A stretch of 64,000 nucleotides of DNA from Pigmentiphaga litoralis (GTDB lineage Bacteria > Pseudomonadota > Gammaproteobacteria > Burkholderiales > Burkholderiaceae_B), in NCBI RefSeq assembly GCF_013408655.1, contig NZ_JACCBP010000002.1, positions 744,001 to 808,000 on the forward strand. The letters run 5' to 3'. A model generated the notes under the pieces. The model had not been told where the DNA came from and ran no database searches. It saw nothing but the letters and a program-made list of their open reading frames with translations. This document shows positions 36,637 through 45,813 of this stretch, piece by piece (position 1 is the stretch's first letter; the number at the start of each line of letters is the position of its first letter). Made by a program: the position numbers and the translations under genes.

Positions 36637-37581
36637 ATGAACCTCCAGCAATTCAAATTCGTCCGCGAAACGGTCCGCCGCGACTTCAATCTGACCGAAG
36701 CGGCGCGCATGCTCTACACCTCGCAGCCGGGCGTCTCCAAGGCCATCATCGAGCTGGAAGACGAATTGGGGGTCAAGATTTTCGAGCGCCATGGCAAGCG
36801 CATCAAGGGTCTGACCAAGCCGGGCCAGGCCGTCTCGCAGATCGTCGACCGCATCATGCGCGAAGTCGACAACCTCAAGAAAGTCAGTGATGAATTCGCC
36901 CGCCGCGACGAAGGCGGCCTGACCATTGCCTGCACGCACACCCAGGCGCGCTACGCGCTGCCCATCGTCATCCCAGCATTCCGCCAGCTGTTTCCCAAGG
37001 TGCATCTGTCCTTGATCCAGGGCAGCCCGGGGCAGCTTGCCGAAATGGTGTTGAACGAACAGGCCGACCTGGCCGTGGCCACCGAAGCCCTGGCGTTGAC
37101 GCCCGGCATGGTCACCTTGCCCTGCTATACGTGGGAACACGTGGTGGTGGTGCCCAAGGACCATCCGCTGGCCCAGCTGACACCCGCCCAGTCCAGGAAA
37201 CTGACGCTGGAACAGCTGGCCCAGTACCCGGTGATCACCTATGACCGCGCCTTTGCCGGCCGGGTCGCGATCGACCAGGCTTTCAGTTCGCAAGACGTGC
37301 ACCCCGACTTCGTGCTCGAAGCCATCGACGCCGACGTCATCAAGACCTACGTGGAATTGAATATGGGCATCGGGATCATTGCGGGCGTGGCCTACGACGC
37401 CAAGCGCGATATCAACCTGGTCGGCATCCCGGTGGGACGCCTTTTTGGTGTGCACACCAGCCGGATCGGCATGAAGTCGGGCATCTTCCTGCGCGATTAC
37501 GTCTATACGTTCGTGGAATTGCTGGCGCCGGCGCTGACGCGTGAAGTGGTGCAGGAAGCGCTGCGGCCCGCGCCAGGCTGA
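36637..37581 (+). CDS. cysB: LysR-type regulator of sulfur assimilation CysB
   Basis: Activator of cysteine biosynthesis and sulfonate/sulfate use, sensing O- or N-acetylserine. The helix-turn-helix lies at residues about 18-37 (NLTEAARMLYTSQPGVSKAI), followed by ELEDELGVKIFERHGKRIKG. The effector domain has the CysB-specific THTQARYALP at about residue 100 and GIIAGVAYD near residue 245. Length is 314 residues. It would plausibly control the sulfonate ABC/monooxygenase genes at 59.5-64 kb, though that is inference. The AT-rich 100 bases before the gene probably hold the promoter and autoregulatory site. Confidence 0.94.
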   Translation: MNLQQFKFVRETVRRDFNLTEAARMLYTSQPGVSKAIIELEDELGVKIFERHGKRIKGLTKPGQAVSQIVDRIMREVDNLKKVSDEFARRDEGGLTIACTHTQARYALPIVIPAFRQLFPKVHLSLIQGSPGQLAEMVLNEQADLAVATEALALTPGMVTLPCYTWEHVVVVPKDHPLAQLTPAQSRKLTLEQLAQYPVITYDRAFAGRVAIDQAFSSQDVHPDFVLEAIDADVIKTYVELNMGIGIIAGVAYDAKRDINLVGIPVGRLFGVHTSRIGMKSGIFLRDYVYTFVELLAPALTREVVQEALRPAPG

Positions 37582-37753
37582 TCTTTCGGCCTGCGGACGG
37601 CGCCGGCTTTTTTCGTCCGTCCGGTGTTGTCCGCTCTGACATTCTCCGTCCTGACCTCGCCGCCCGGAAACGCGCCGGGCGATGCTTCTTCCTTGGCAAG
37701 CCGGCCAGATTTCTGATTCTCCTATCCCTTGTACGAAGTCGATTTGATAATCA

Positions 37754-37772
37754 AATGAGAACTCGTCTCATT
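37754..37772. promoter_or_regulatory. Second Fur-like palindrome upstream of DUF2325 gene
   Basis: AATGAGA-ACTCG-TCTCATT, perfect 7-base arms, 12 bases before the stronger Fur box. The arm resembles the TGAGAA half-site common in Fur boxes. Tandem spacing suggests cooperative binding. Confidence 0.45.
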
Positions 37773-37783
37773 CATGTTGACTC

Positions 37784-37802
37784 TATAACGAGAATCATTA
37801 TC
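37784..37802 (+). promoter_or_regulatory. Strong Fur box upstream of DUF2325 gene
   Basis: TATAACGAGAATCATTATC matches 16 of 19 positions of the consensus GATAATGATAATCATTATC. It lies 36 bases before the ATG of the DUF2325 gene. Confidence 0.8.
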
Positions 37803-37837
37803 ATCTGTTCTGGCTCGTATCAATCATCGGAGGCATC

Positions 37838-38230
37838 ATGACGCTCAGCGCTGTCATCGTCGGGGCAGACCGGCTCGGGAACATTCCCGACCTGCTCAAA
37901 GGACACAATATCGCGATCACGCACCACATCAGTGGCCGCGACCCGTCCCATCAGAAAAAGACGTTGCAGTTGCCTTCGGGCACCGAGGTCCTGATCCTGT
38001 TGACCGACTTCCTCGGTCACAACGTCATGAAGGCCTTCCGGCAGGCGGCACAACGCTCAGGCATTCGCGTCGTGGCGTGCCGGCGGTCGGTGTGTGCGAT
38101 GCAGCAGGCGCTGGAAACGTGCGGGTTGTGTGGCGCGGCGGGCAACGAGCCATGTGCCCGTGCCGACGCCGCCCCCGCCGAGGTCAGGGTACAGATGCCA
38201 CGGTCGCGGCGATCCGGCGCGCGCCATTGA
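37838..38230 (+). CDS. DUF2325 domain-containing protein, predicted Fur-regulated
   Basis: 130-residue cytosolic protein beginning MTLSAVIVGADRLGNIPDLL, the nucleotide-binding-like pattern of DUF2325 proteins. Further along are VLILLTDFLGHNVMKAFRQAA and a cysteine-rich segment, VVACRRSVCAMQQALETCGL and a following CGAAGNEPC, which gives five cysteines that could bind metal. The biochemical role is unknown. A strong Fur box and a second palindrome upstream imply induction in low iron. Its last 47 bases overlap the end of the opposing NlpC/P60 gene. Confidence 0.82.
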   Translation: MTLSAVIVGADRLGNIPDLLKGHNIAITHHISGRDPSHQKKTLQLPSGTEVLILLTDFLGHNVMKAFRQAAQRSGIRVVACRRSVCAMQQALETCGLCGAAGNEPCARADAAPAEVRVQMPRSRRSGARH

Positions 38231-38927
38231 AGCGCGCCTTCCAGTAGGCCATGTCCATCCGTTCGACACGGACGACGCCACCGGCTGACGGGGAATGGAC
38301 GAACCGTCCTTCCCCCAGATAGATGCCAACATGCGAGTACTGGCGGCGCAGGGTGTTGTAGAACACCAGGTCGCCAGGTTGCAGCTCGGACGGTTCGATG
38401 TTCTGGCCCATGCGGCTGATTTCTTCGGACTTGCGGGGCAGATTGAAGCCCAGCACCTGGCGAGCCACGTAAGACACCAGGCCGCTGCAGTCAAAGCCCG
38501 TGTCGGGTGACGAGCCGCCCATCCGGTACCGGATCCCCAGATAACCCAGGGCTTGTGACGCCAGTTCCGACGTCGGCGCCAGCAGGCTGTCGGGCGCGTG
38601 CCACTGGCCGGACAGGATCATGGCCGGGTCGCGCGCGGTAGTGCGGGGATCGATATCGGTGTCCGGCAGGCCCAGCATGCCTTCGGCTGCGGCAGCGAAT
38701 GGGTCCTGCCAGGCGGTGTTCGGATAACGGGGGAGCGGTTTGTTGGTGGTGGCGCGGGCGGCCTGCGGATGTTGCAGGCGGGCGCGCAATGCGGCGGTGG
38801 TCATGATGCCGTCATCGCTGGCGCCGGGGGCGACGGTAGCGCAGCCCGTGAGGCCCGAAACAATGGCAAGCGCGGCGATGATCAGGGGCTTGCGGCACAG
38901 GGCCAGGACGAAGGAGGTATGTGTCAT
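38184..38927 (-). CDS. NlpC/P60 (C40) family cell-wall peptidase lipoprotein
   Basis: Predicted outer-membrane-anchored murein endopeptidase. A signal sequence ends in the lipobox GLTGC with Cys at about residue 29. The C-terminal NlpC/P60 domain has the catalytic Cys in GFDCSGLVSYV (near residue 146), the His in YSHVGIYLGEGRFVH and a further His in the same block. Upstream of the domain is ALGYLGIRYRMGGSS, the usual entry motif. Length is 247 residues. It is convergent with and slightly overlaps the DUF2325 gene. Confidence 0.9.
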   Translation of the reverse strand: MTHTSFVLALCRKPLIIAALAIVSGLTGCATVAPGASDDGIMTTAALRARLQHPQAARATTNKPLPRYPNTAWQDPFAAAAEGMLGLPDTDIDPRTTARDPAMILSGQWHAPDSLLAPTSELASQALGYLGIRYRMGGSSPDTGFDCSGLVSYVARQVLGFNLPRKSEEISRMGQNIEPSELQPGDLVFYNTLRRQYSHVGIYLGEGRFVHSPSAGGVVRVERMDMAYWKARFNGARRIAATVASVP

Positions 38928-39108
38928 GCCGTATCAGGGGTGACCAAAAGTAAGTCAATCGTCCAAAAGAGTGGCTAAGATACCGGCTGCTGTCGAGTAG
39001 GTCAATGCACTTATGCGTTGAAGGTTCAAAAGAGCTGCGTAAGCAGGGCTTACAATTGCGCCTCACTGCTGCGACGCGGCGACCGAGCCTACCCAACAAG
39101 GATTTTCC

Positions 39109-39513
39109 ATGAAGACCAAGCACGTCCTGACCTCCGATGATGTGAAGAAGATCGCCGCTGCCGCCGAAGCCGAAGCGCTGGCGAACAAGTGGGCCGTCAC
39201 CATCGCCATCGTCGACGACGGCGGCCACCTGCTGAATCTGCAACGCCTGGACGGCGCCGCGCCGATCTCGTCGCTGATCGGACCGGCCAAGGCCCGCACG
39301 GCCGCCCTCGGCCAGCGCGAAACCAAGATCTACGAAGACATCGTCAACAACGGCCGCACCGCATTCCTGTCAGCGCCGCTGGACGGTCTGCTCGAAGGCG
39401 GCGTGCCGATCATTGTTGAAGGCCAGACCATCGGCGCCGTCGGCGTGTCGGGCGTCAAGTCGAACGAAGACGCACAGATCGCCAAGGCAGGCATCGCCGC
39501 ACTGAGCGTGTAA
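39109..39513 (+). CDS. GlcG/HbpS-type heme-binding-like protein (DUF336)
   Basis: 134-residue protein of the GlcG/HbpS family. It shows LTSDDVKKIAAAAEAEA, VTIAIVDDGGHLLNLQRLDGA, GPAKARTAA and the C-terminal GVPIIVEGQTIGAVGVSGV. Members bind heme or small ligands, but their roles vary and are often unknown. AAGGA stands before the ATG. No signal peptide is present. It seems monocistronic; the region after it contains a tandem repeat and a very strong terminator. Confidence 0.85.
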   Translation: MKTKHVLTSDDVKKIAAAAEAEALANKWAVTIAIVDDGGHLLNLQRLDGAAPISSLIGPAKARTAALGQRETKIYEDIVNNGRTAFLSAPLDGLLEGGVPIIVEGQTIGAVGVSGVKSNEDAQIAKAGIAALSV

Positions 39514-39575
39514 TGGCCCGCTGATGCGCCGCTGGCGGCTTTCCAGGCTGTCAGCCCGGTGCAACAGCTGCTGCG

Positions 39576-39632
39576 TTTGACCGAGTGCGCTGCATTTGAC
39601 CGAGTGCGCTGCATTTGACCGAGTGCGCTGTA
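39576..39632 (+). repeat. Three tandem copies of a 19-base unit
   Basis: tttgaccgagtgcgctgca is repeated three times head to tail at 39576, 39595 and 39614. The first two copies are identical and the third has one C-to-T change. Together with the terminator that starts four bases later it fills much of the 304-base gap between the DUF336 and MFS genes. No coding frame crosses it convincingly. Confidence 0.9.
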
Positions 39633-39635
39633 TGG

Positions 39636-39683
39636 AACGAGCCCCGGAAACACCCGTCGTGTGTTTCCGGGGCTCGTTTTTTT
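39636..39683 (+). terminator. Very strong terminator after DUF336 gene
   Basis: Perfect 18-bp stem (39636-39653 with 39661-39678), 7-base loop, and a run of seven Ts at 39677-39683, the first two of which also pair in the stem. It lies 122 bases after the stop codon, so the transcript would carry the 19-base repeats in its 3' untranslated end. Confidence 0.9.
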
Positions 39684-39817
39684 GTGGCTTGGTTTTGTTG
39701 CAAGGGCGCGTTTTCCAAGACCGTTCACCAGGCGTGTGTCGCGCCACGGCGTGGCGTCGGTACTCGATGCCGCTTGCCCGGGTGACGCCGCCGGTGGCGC
39801 TGCGGTATCGTCTGCCC

Positions 39818-41248
39818 ATGAATTCGACCCCGACCTCTTCGCGCCTTCGCGGTGCGCTCAATCCTGGCGTGCGCCCGCGTGAAGTCTTTGCGTGGTCACT
39901 CTATGACTTTGCCAACTCCGGCTACACCACGGTGGTACTGACGGCCGTCTTCAACGCCTATTTTGTTGGCGTCGTGGCCGGCAATGCGTCGTGGGCGACG
40001 CTGGCCTGGACCGGCACCCTGTCGGTGTCCTACCTGATCGTCATGCTGGCCATGCCGGGCCTGGGTGCCTGGGCCGACTCGCGGGGCGCCAAGAAGCGGC
40101 TGTTGGCCGTCAGCAGTGTGGGCTGCATCGCGGCGACGGCGTCCCTGGCGCTGGTCGGGCCGGGCGGGTTGTGGCTGGCCGTGGCGGCGGTGATCGTCTC
40201 CAACGTGTGCTTCAGTATTGGCGAGTCGGTCATTGCAGCCTTTTTGCCCGAACTGGCCAGGCCCGAGGCGCTGGGGCGCGTATCGGGCTGGGGCTGGAGC
40301 TTTGGTTATTTCGGCGGCATGCTGACCTTGGGGCTGTCGCTGCTGATCGTCACGCGGTCGCAGGCGGCAGGCGAGACGGCCACCCATTTCGTGCCGCTGA
40401 CGATGCTGCTGACGGCCGGGATCTTCGCGATCGCAGCCGTGCCGGTGTTCGTTTTTCTGAAAGAGCGGTCCGCGCCGCAGCGGGGCGGGGCGGTGGCCAA
40501 CAGCGCCACCGCCACGGCAACGCGCACGGCAACTTCACCCGACGCAGCCGCTGCGACCGCCGGCGCATTGGGCGTGCCGCCCTCCGCCGCGGGCAAGTCG
40601 CTGGGCTTCATGGGCGTGATGCGGCAGCTGGGTGCCTCCTGGCGCGCCACCAAAGCCTTTCCCGACTTCCGCAATCTGCTGATTTGCGGCGTGTTCTATC
40701 AGGCGGGCATCGCGGTGGTGATCACCCTGGCCGCCGTCTACGCCGAGCAGGTCATGAAGTTCCAGCAGGCCCAGATCATGATGCTGGTCTTCCTGGTGAA
40801 CATCACGGCGGCGGCTGGCGCCTTCAGCTTCGGTTTCGTGCAGGACCGCATCGGCCACCGGGCTGCCCTGGCCGCCACCCTGGTCGGCTGGATCGCCATG
40901 GTCCTGACCGCCTATTTTGCGCAGACGCCCGGCGGTTTCTGGGCGGCAGCCGCCTTGGCCGGCCTGTGTATGGGGTCGAGCCAGAGCGCCGGGCGGGCCA
41001 TGACAGGCGCTTTGGCGCCGGCCACGCGCCTGGGCGAGTTCTTTGCGCTATGGACGTTTGCCACACGGCTGGCCGCCATCATCGGGCCGCTGACCTACGG
41101 CATGGTCACGTGGATCACGGACGGCAATCACCGCCTGGGCATCCTGATTACCGGCGTGTTCTTCGTGATCGGTCTGCTGGTGCTGACCCGCATCGACATG
41201 CGGCGTGGCGAAGCGCTGCGGGTGGCGCAGGCAGGGCAGGTGGCCTGA
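39818..41248 (+). CDS. UMF1-family MFS transporter
   Basis: 476-residue polytopic inner-membrane permease of the UMF1/Atg22-like branch of the major facilitator superfamily. The N-terminal block EVFAWSLYDFANSGYTTVV is diagnostic, followed by loop 2-3 LGAWADSRGAKKRLL and about 11-12 hydrophobic helices. A central Ala/Thr-rich cytoplasmic loop lies at residues about 215-250. The second half has a matching loop, FGFVQDRIGHRAAL. The ATG at 39818 directly precedes the homologous region; longer frames upstream run through a terminator and are unlikely. The substrate is unknown. Confidence 0.88.
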   Translation: MNSTPTSSRLRGALNPGVRPREVFAWSLYDFANSGYTTVVLTAVFNAYFVGVVAGNASWATLAWTGTLSVSYLIVMLAMPGLGAWADSRGAKKRLLAVSSVGCIAATASLALVGPGGLWLAVAAVIVSNVCFSIGESVIAAFLPELARPEALGRVSGWGWSFGYFGGMLTLGLSLLIVTRSQAAGETATHFVPLTMLLTAGIFAIAAVPVFVFLKERSAPQRGGAVANSATATATRTATSPDAAAATAGALGVPPSAAGKSLGFMGVMRQLGASWRATKAFPDFRNLLICGVFYQAGIAVVITLAAVYAEQVMKFQQAQIMMLVFLVNITAAAGAFSFGFVQDRIGHRAALAATLVGWIAMVLTAYFAQTPGGFWAAAALAGLCMGSSQSAGRAMTGALAPATRLGEFFALWTFATRLAAIIGPLTYGMVTWITDGNHRLGILITGVFFVIGLLVLTRIDMRRGEALRVAQAGQVA

Positions 41249-41349
41249 GCACGACGGTGATGCGCTTGCTCACTGCAGGGAGCAAAGCGGCCTGCAGTCG
41301 CCGGGCCGCTCGCCAGAAGCGCACGTGCCTTGGGCTCCGCCGACCAATA

Positions 41350-41377
41350 AAAAGGGACAGCCTAAGCTGTCCCTTTT
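41350..41377. terminator. Bidirectional terminator between MFS gene and fumarase
   Basis: Perfect 12-bp stem AAAAGGGACAGC / GCTGTCCCTTTT with a 4-base loop, flanked by A and T tracts, so it works on both strands between the convergent genes. Confidence 0.85.
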
Positions 41378-41434
41378 CACCCCAGGCAAGAATCGGCGCA
41401 TCCCGCACGCCGCTTTTGCCCTGATCACCCTGAC

Positions 41435-42958
41435 TTACGCGATTTCCACCGGAATACCGGCGATCTTGGCCGACCAGGTCTTGGGGCCCGTCTCGTGCAC
41501 CGACGTGCCCGTCGAATCCACCGCCACCGTCACCGGCATGTCCTTCACGTCGAATTCGTAGATCGCTTCCATGCCCAGGTCGGCAAAACCGACGACCTTG
41601 GCGCTGCGGATCGCCTTCGACACCAGGTAAGCCGAGCCACCCACGGCCATCAGGTAGGCCGACTTGTGCTTGCGGATCGATTCGATGGCGACCGGGCCGC
41701 GTTCGGCCTTGCCGATCATCGAGATCAGGCCCGTCTGCTCCAGCATCATATCGGTGAACTTGTCCATGCGGGTTGCCGTGGTCGGGCCGGCGGGTCCGAC
41801 GACTTCTTCACGCACCGGGTCCACCGGGCCCACGTAATAGATGACGCGGTTGGTAAAGTCCACGGGCAGCGATTCACCCTTGGCCAGCATTTCCTGGATG
41901 CGCTTGTGCGCGGCATCGCGGCCGGTCAGCATCTTGCCTGACAGCAGCAAGGTCTGGCCTGGCTTCCACGCGGCGACTTCTTCCTTGGTCAGCGTGTCCA
42001 GGTCGACCCGGGCCGACTTGTTGTAGTCGGGCGCCCAGTTCACGTCAGGCCATTCTTCCAGCGACGGCGGATCCAGGCGGGCGACGCCCGAGCCATCCAG
42101 CGTGAAGTGCGCGTGGCGCGTGGCCGCACAGTTCGGGATCATGGCAATCGGCTTGGACGCGGCGTGCGTCGGGAACATGCTGATCTTGACGTCCAGCACG
42201 GTTGTCAGGCCACCCAGGCCCTGCGCGCCGATACCCAGGGCGTTCACCTTGGTGTACAGCTCGATCCGCATTTCTTCCAGCTTGCTGTTCGGGCCGCGTT
42301 GCAGCAGCTCGTACATGTCGATGTCTTCCATCAGCGACTGCTTGGCCATCAGCATCGCCTTTTCGGCGGTGCCGCCAATGCCGATGCCCAGCATGCCGGG
42401 CGGGCACCAGCCGGCGCCCATCAGCGGCACGGTCTTCAGGACCCAGTCCACCACGGAATCGCTCGGGTTCAGCATCGCAAACTTGGACTTGTTTTCCGAG
42501 CCGCCGCCCTTGGCCGCCACCTGCACGTCAACGACGTTGCCAGGGACCAGTTCGACGTTGACCACACAGGGCGTGTTGTCGCCGGTGTTCTTGCGGGCAA
42601 ATTGCGGGTCGGCGAGCACGGAGGCGCGCAGCAGGTTATCCGGATGCAGATAGCCGCGGCGCACCCCCTGATCACAGAGGTCCTGCAGCGAGAACTTGCT
42701 GTCGAAGCGCACGTCCATGCCCACTTTCAGGAACACGTTGACGATGCCGGTGTCCTGGCAGATCGGGCGCTTGCCTTCGGCGCACATGCGCGAATTGGTC
42801 AGGATCTGGGCGATCGCGTCCTTGGCGGCGGGGCTTTCCTCGCGCTCGTAGGCGCGCGCCAGATGGCGGATGTAATCGACCGGGTGGTAGTAGCTGATGA
42901 ACTGCACAGCGTCGGCGATCGATTGAATCAGGTCTTCTTCCTTGATGACGGTAGTCAT
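41435..42958 (-). CDS. fumA: Fumarate hydratase, class I (iron-sulfur)
   Basis: Oxygen-sensitive [4Fe-4S] fumarase of the citric-acid cycle, with fused alpha and beta domains in one 507-residue chain. Cluster-ligand cysteines are visible in KRPICQDTGIVNVF (near residue 67), in GAGWCPPGMLGIGIGG and in MIPNCAATRHAHF. The beta domain has GKMLTGRDAAHKRI and YYVGPVDPVREEVVGPAGPTT. It lies 48 bases after a YqhA gene on the same strand. Whether a second, iron-free fumarase exists elsewhere is not visible. Confidence 0.95.
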   Translation of the reverse strand: MTTVIKEEDLIQSIADAVQFISYYHPVDYIRHLARAYEREESPAAKDAIAQILTNSRMCAEGKRPICQDTGIVNVFLKVGMDVRFDSKFSLQDLCDQGVRRGYLHPDNLLRASVLADPQFARKNTGDNTPCVVNVELVPGNVVDVQVAAKGGGSENKSKFAMLNPSDSVVDWVLKTVPLMGAGWCPPGMLGIGIGGTAEKAMLMAKQSLMEDIDMYELLQRGPNSKLEEMRIELYTKVNALGIGAQGLGGLTTVLDVKISMFPTHAASKPIAMIPNCAATRHAHFTLDGSGVARLDPPSLEEWPDVNWAPDYNKSARVDLDTLTKEEVAAWKPGQTLLLSGKMLTGRDAAHKRIQEMLAKGESLPVDFTNRVIYYVGPVDPVREEVVGPAGPTTATRMDKFTDMMLEQTGLISMIGKAERGPVAIESIRKHKSAYLMAVGGSAYLVSKAIRSAKVVGFADLGMEAIYEFDVKDMPVTVAVDSTGTSVHETGPKTWSAKIAGIPVEIA

Positions 42959-43006
42959 GCAAACTCTCCGGGTCGATACAAAAAGAGGAGGGGCGAACGC
43001 GGTGCG

Positions 43007-43651
43007 TCAGTGGCCGCCATTCTGGATACGTTCGTGGGTGGGCGCCATCAGGCGGTCGGTGTATGCGATGGCCAGCGCCGACAGCAGAAAGGCAATATGG
43101 ATGCTGGTCTGGGCGATCAGCGTCTTGCTGTCGTAATGCGCCGCGTTGATAAAGGTCTTGAGCAGGTGGATGGACGAAATGCCGATGATGGCCGTACCCA
43201 GCTTGACCTTCAGAACCGACGCGTTCACGTGCGACAGCCATTCTGGCTGGTCCGGGTGGTTTTCCAGGTGCAGACGCGACACGAAGGTCTCGTAACCGCC
43301 CACGATCACCATGATCAGCAGGTTGGAAATCATCACGACGTCGATCAGGCCCAATACGACCAGCATGATGGTCGTCTCGTTCAATACCGTCGGCACCGGC
43401 ACGGGGACCTGGCCGGGAACGAAGGGCATGACTGCCTGCGCCAGCAATTCGATCGCGTGCTGGTTGCCAAACGCGGCTTCGATCAGGTGGACGAGTTCCA
43501 CCCAGAAGTGGAAGACATAGACGCCCTGGGCCACGATCAGCCCAAGGTAAAGCGGCAGCTGCAGCCACCGGCTCATGAAGATCAGGTTGGGCAAGGGGCG
43601 CAGCGCGCGGGGCGGGCTGAATTCGGTGCGGGGCTTGCTGGGGTCTGACAT
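43007..43651 (-). CDS. YqhA/UPF0114 family membrane protein (TIGR00645)
   Basis: 214-residue inner-membrane protein with four likely helices. It contains the family blocks [52 protein letters not shown] (read as [15 protein letters not shown]) and [20 protein letters not shown]. The function of the family is unknown. It precedes fumA on the same strand and is divergent from acs, with about 180 bases between for both promoters. Confidence 0.9.
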   Translation of the reverse strand: MSDPSKPRTEFSPPRALRPLPNLIFMSRWLQLPLYLGLIVAQGVYVFHFWVELVHLIEAAFGNQHAIELLAQAVMPFVPGQVPVPVPTVLNETTIMLVVLGLIDVVMISNLLIMVIVGGYETFVSRLHLENHPDQPEWLSHVNASVLKVKLGTAIIGISSIHLLKTFINAAHYDSKTLIAQTSIHIAFLLSALAIAYTDRLMAPTHERIQNGGH

Positions 43652-43833
43652 GGGTTGCCTGTTGAGGAAATTGGGTTACCGCGCGGGATTGTACGGTGCT
43701 TGCGGATGCTGCGCCGCAGCGAACGGAGCCCACCTGGTTTCTGTAACCTATGGCTAACACCGTTTCGGCAGGACGGTGTCGCGTCGCAAAATAGCGACCG
43801 CACTTCCAACAACGACTACAAGGACACGCGGCG

Positions 43834-45813
43834 ATGGCCAACCTCGATTCAGTTCTGACAGAAACGCGGGTGTTCCCGCCCAGCAAAGATTTCGTCGCCC
43901 AGGCGAACGTTTCCGGGCCGGAAGGCTACCAGGCCCTGTGCGACGAGGCAGAGCGCGATTTCGAAGGCTTCTGGGCACGCCTGGCGCGCGAACATATCCA
44001 GTGGGCCAAGCCATTCACGCGCACCCTGGACGAAAGCAACGCCCCTTTCTACAAGTGGTTCGACGACGGCGAATTGAATGTGTCGGCCAACTGCCTTGAC
44101 GTGCACGTGGACAACGGCCGCGGCGACAAGGTCGCCATCATCTTCGAAAGCGACGACGGCAAGACCACCCAGGTCACCTACCGCGACCTGCTGGCCCGGG
44201 TGTGCCGCTTCGCCAACGGGCTCAAGGCGCTGGGCTACAAGACCGGTGACCGGTCCATCATCTACATGCCGATGTCGGTGGAAGCCGTCGTGGCCATGCA
44301 GGCCTGCGCCCGCCTGGGCATCACGCATTCGGTCGTGTTCGGCGGCTTTTCCGCAAAAAGCCTGCAGGAACGGATCGTCGATGTGGGCGCGACGCTGGTG
44401 ATCACCGCCGACGCGCAGCAGCGCGGTGGCAAGACCATCCCGCTCAAGCCCGCGGTGGAAGAAGCGTTTGGGCTGGGCGGCTGCGAAGCGATTCGCAATG
44501 TTGTCGTCTACAAGCGCGCCGATGTGGCCGGCAACTGGGAAGAAGGGCGCGACGTCTGGATGCATGATGTCGAAGCCGGCCAGTCCGATACGTGCGAGCC
44601 CGTCATCGTCAACGCCGAACACCCGCTGTTCATCCTGTATACGTCAGGCTCGACCGGCAAACCCAAGGGCGTGCAGCATTCGTCGGCCGGTTTTTTGCTG
44701 TGGGCGCACCTGACCGTCAAGTGGACCTTCGACCTGAAGCCCGACGACGTGTACTGGTGCACGGCCGACGTCGGCTGGATCACCGGGCACTCGTACATTG
44801 CGTATGGCCCGTTGGCCGCCGGCGCGACGCAAGTCGTGTTTGAAGGCGTGCCGACCTTCCCGAATGCCGGCCGGTTCTGGGACATGATCCAGAAGCACAA
44901 GGTCAGCATCTTCTATACGGCGCCCACCGCGATCCGCTCGCTGGTCAAGGCCGCCGAAGGCAGCCCCGAACACCATCCCCAGAAATACGACCTGTCCAGC
45001 CTGCGCGTGATCGGATCGGTCGGCGAGCCGATCAACCCGGAAGCATGGATGTGGTACTACAAGAACGTTGGCGGCGAACGCTGCCCGATCGTGGATACCT
45101 GGTGGCAGACCGAAACCGGTGGCCACATGATTACGCCACTGCCTGGCGTGACGCCGCTCAAGCCCGGCTCATGCACCACACCGCTGCCCGGCATCATGGC
45201 CGCCATCGTCGACGAGACGGGCGGTGACGTCGAACTGGGCAAGGGCGGCTTCCTGGTGATCAAGCGCCCGTGGCCCGCGATGATCCGCAACATCTGGGGC
45301 GACCCGGAGCGCTTCAAGAAAAGCTACTACCCCGAAGAACTGGGCGGCACGTACTACCTCGCCGGCGACAGCGCCAACCGGGATACCGACGGCTACTTCT
45401 GGATCATGGGCCGCGTGGACGACGTGCTGAATGTGTCGGGCCATCGCCTGGGCACCATGGAAGTGGAATCCGCCCTGGTGTCGCACCCGCTGGTGGCCGA
45501 AGCCGCCGTCGTGGGCCGTCCGGACGATCTGACCGGTGAGGCCATCGTGGCCTTTGTGGTGCTGAAGAAAGCCCGCCCGGACGATGCTGAAGCCGCCGAG
45601 ATCGCCAAGGACCTGCGCGCCTGGGTGGCCCGTGAAATCGGCCCGATCGCCAAGCCAAAAGACATTCGTTTCGGGGACAACCTGCCCAAGACGCGGTCGG
45701 GCAAGATCATGCGCCGCCTGCTGCGCGTAGTGGCAAAAGGGGAGGAGGTCACGCAGGATGTTTCCACCCTCGAAAATCCCGCCATTTTGGACCAGCTTGG
45801 CAAAGCACTCTGA
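43834..45813 (+). CDS. acs: Acetate--CoA ligase
   Basis: AMP-forming acetyl-CoA synthetase, cytosolic, converting acetate, ATP and CoA to acetyl-CoA. The P-loop [16 protein letters not shown] is near residue 268, the [18 protein letters not shown] motif near residue 415, and the hinge/nucleotide motif [20 protein letters not shown] near residue 525. The lysine regulated by acetylation sits in [15 protein letters not shown] near the C-terminus. Length is 659 residues, full for the family. AAGGA lies ten bases before the start. It is followed by a 486-base gene-free stretch. Confidence 0.96.
   Translation: MANLDSVLTETRVFPPSKDFVAQANVSGPEGYQALCDEAERDFEGFWARLAREHIQWAKPFTRTLDESNAPFYKWFDDGELNVSANCLDVHVDNGRGDKVAIIFESDDGKTTQVTYRDLLARVCRFANGLKALGYKTGDRSIIYMPMSVEAVVAMQACARLGITHSVVFGGFSAKSLQERIVDVGATLVITADAQQRGGKTIPLKPAVEEAFGLGGCEAIRNVVVYKRADVAGNWEEGRDVWMHDVEAGQSDTCEPVIVNAEHPLFILYTSGSTGKPKGVQHSSAGFLLWAHLTVKWTFDLKPDDVYWCTADVGWITGHSYIAYGPLAAGATQVVFEGVPTFPNAGRFWDMIQKHKVSIFYTAPTAIRSLVKAAEGSPEHHPQKYDLSSLRVIGSVGEPINPEAWMWYYKNVGGERCPIVDTWWQTETGGHMITPLPGVTPLKPGSCTTPLPGIMAAIVDETGGDVELGKGGFLVIKRPWPAMIRNIWGDPERFKKSYYPEELGGTYYLAGDSANRDTDGYFWIMGRVDDVLNVSGHRLGTMEVESALVSHPLVAEAAVVGRPDDLTGEAIVAFVVLKKARPDDAEAAEIAKDLRAWVAREIGPIAKPKDIRFGDNLPKTRSGKIMRRLLRVVAKGEEVTQDVSTLENPAILDQLGKAL

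Noticed and set aside
39576..39632. Tandem 19-base repeats as a CRISPR array
   Set aside because: Copies are directly adjacent with no spacers, and no cas genes are present.
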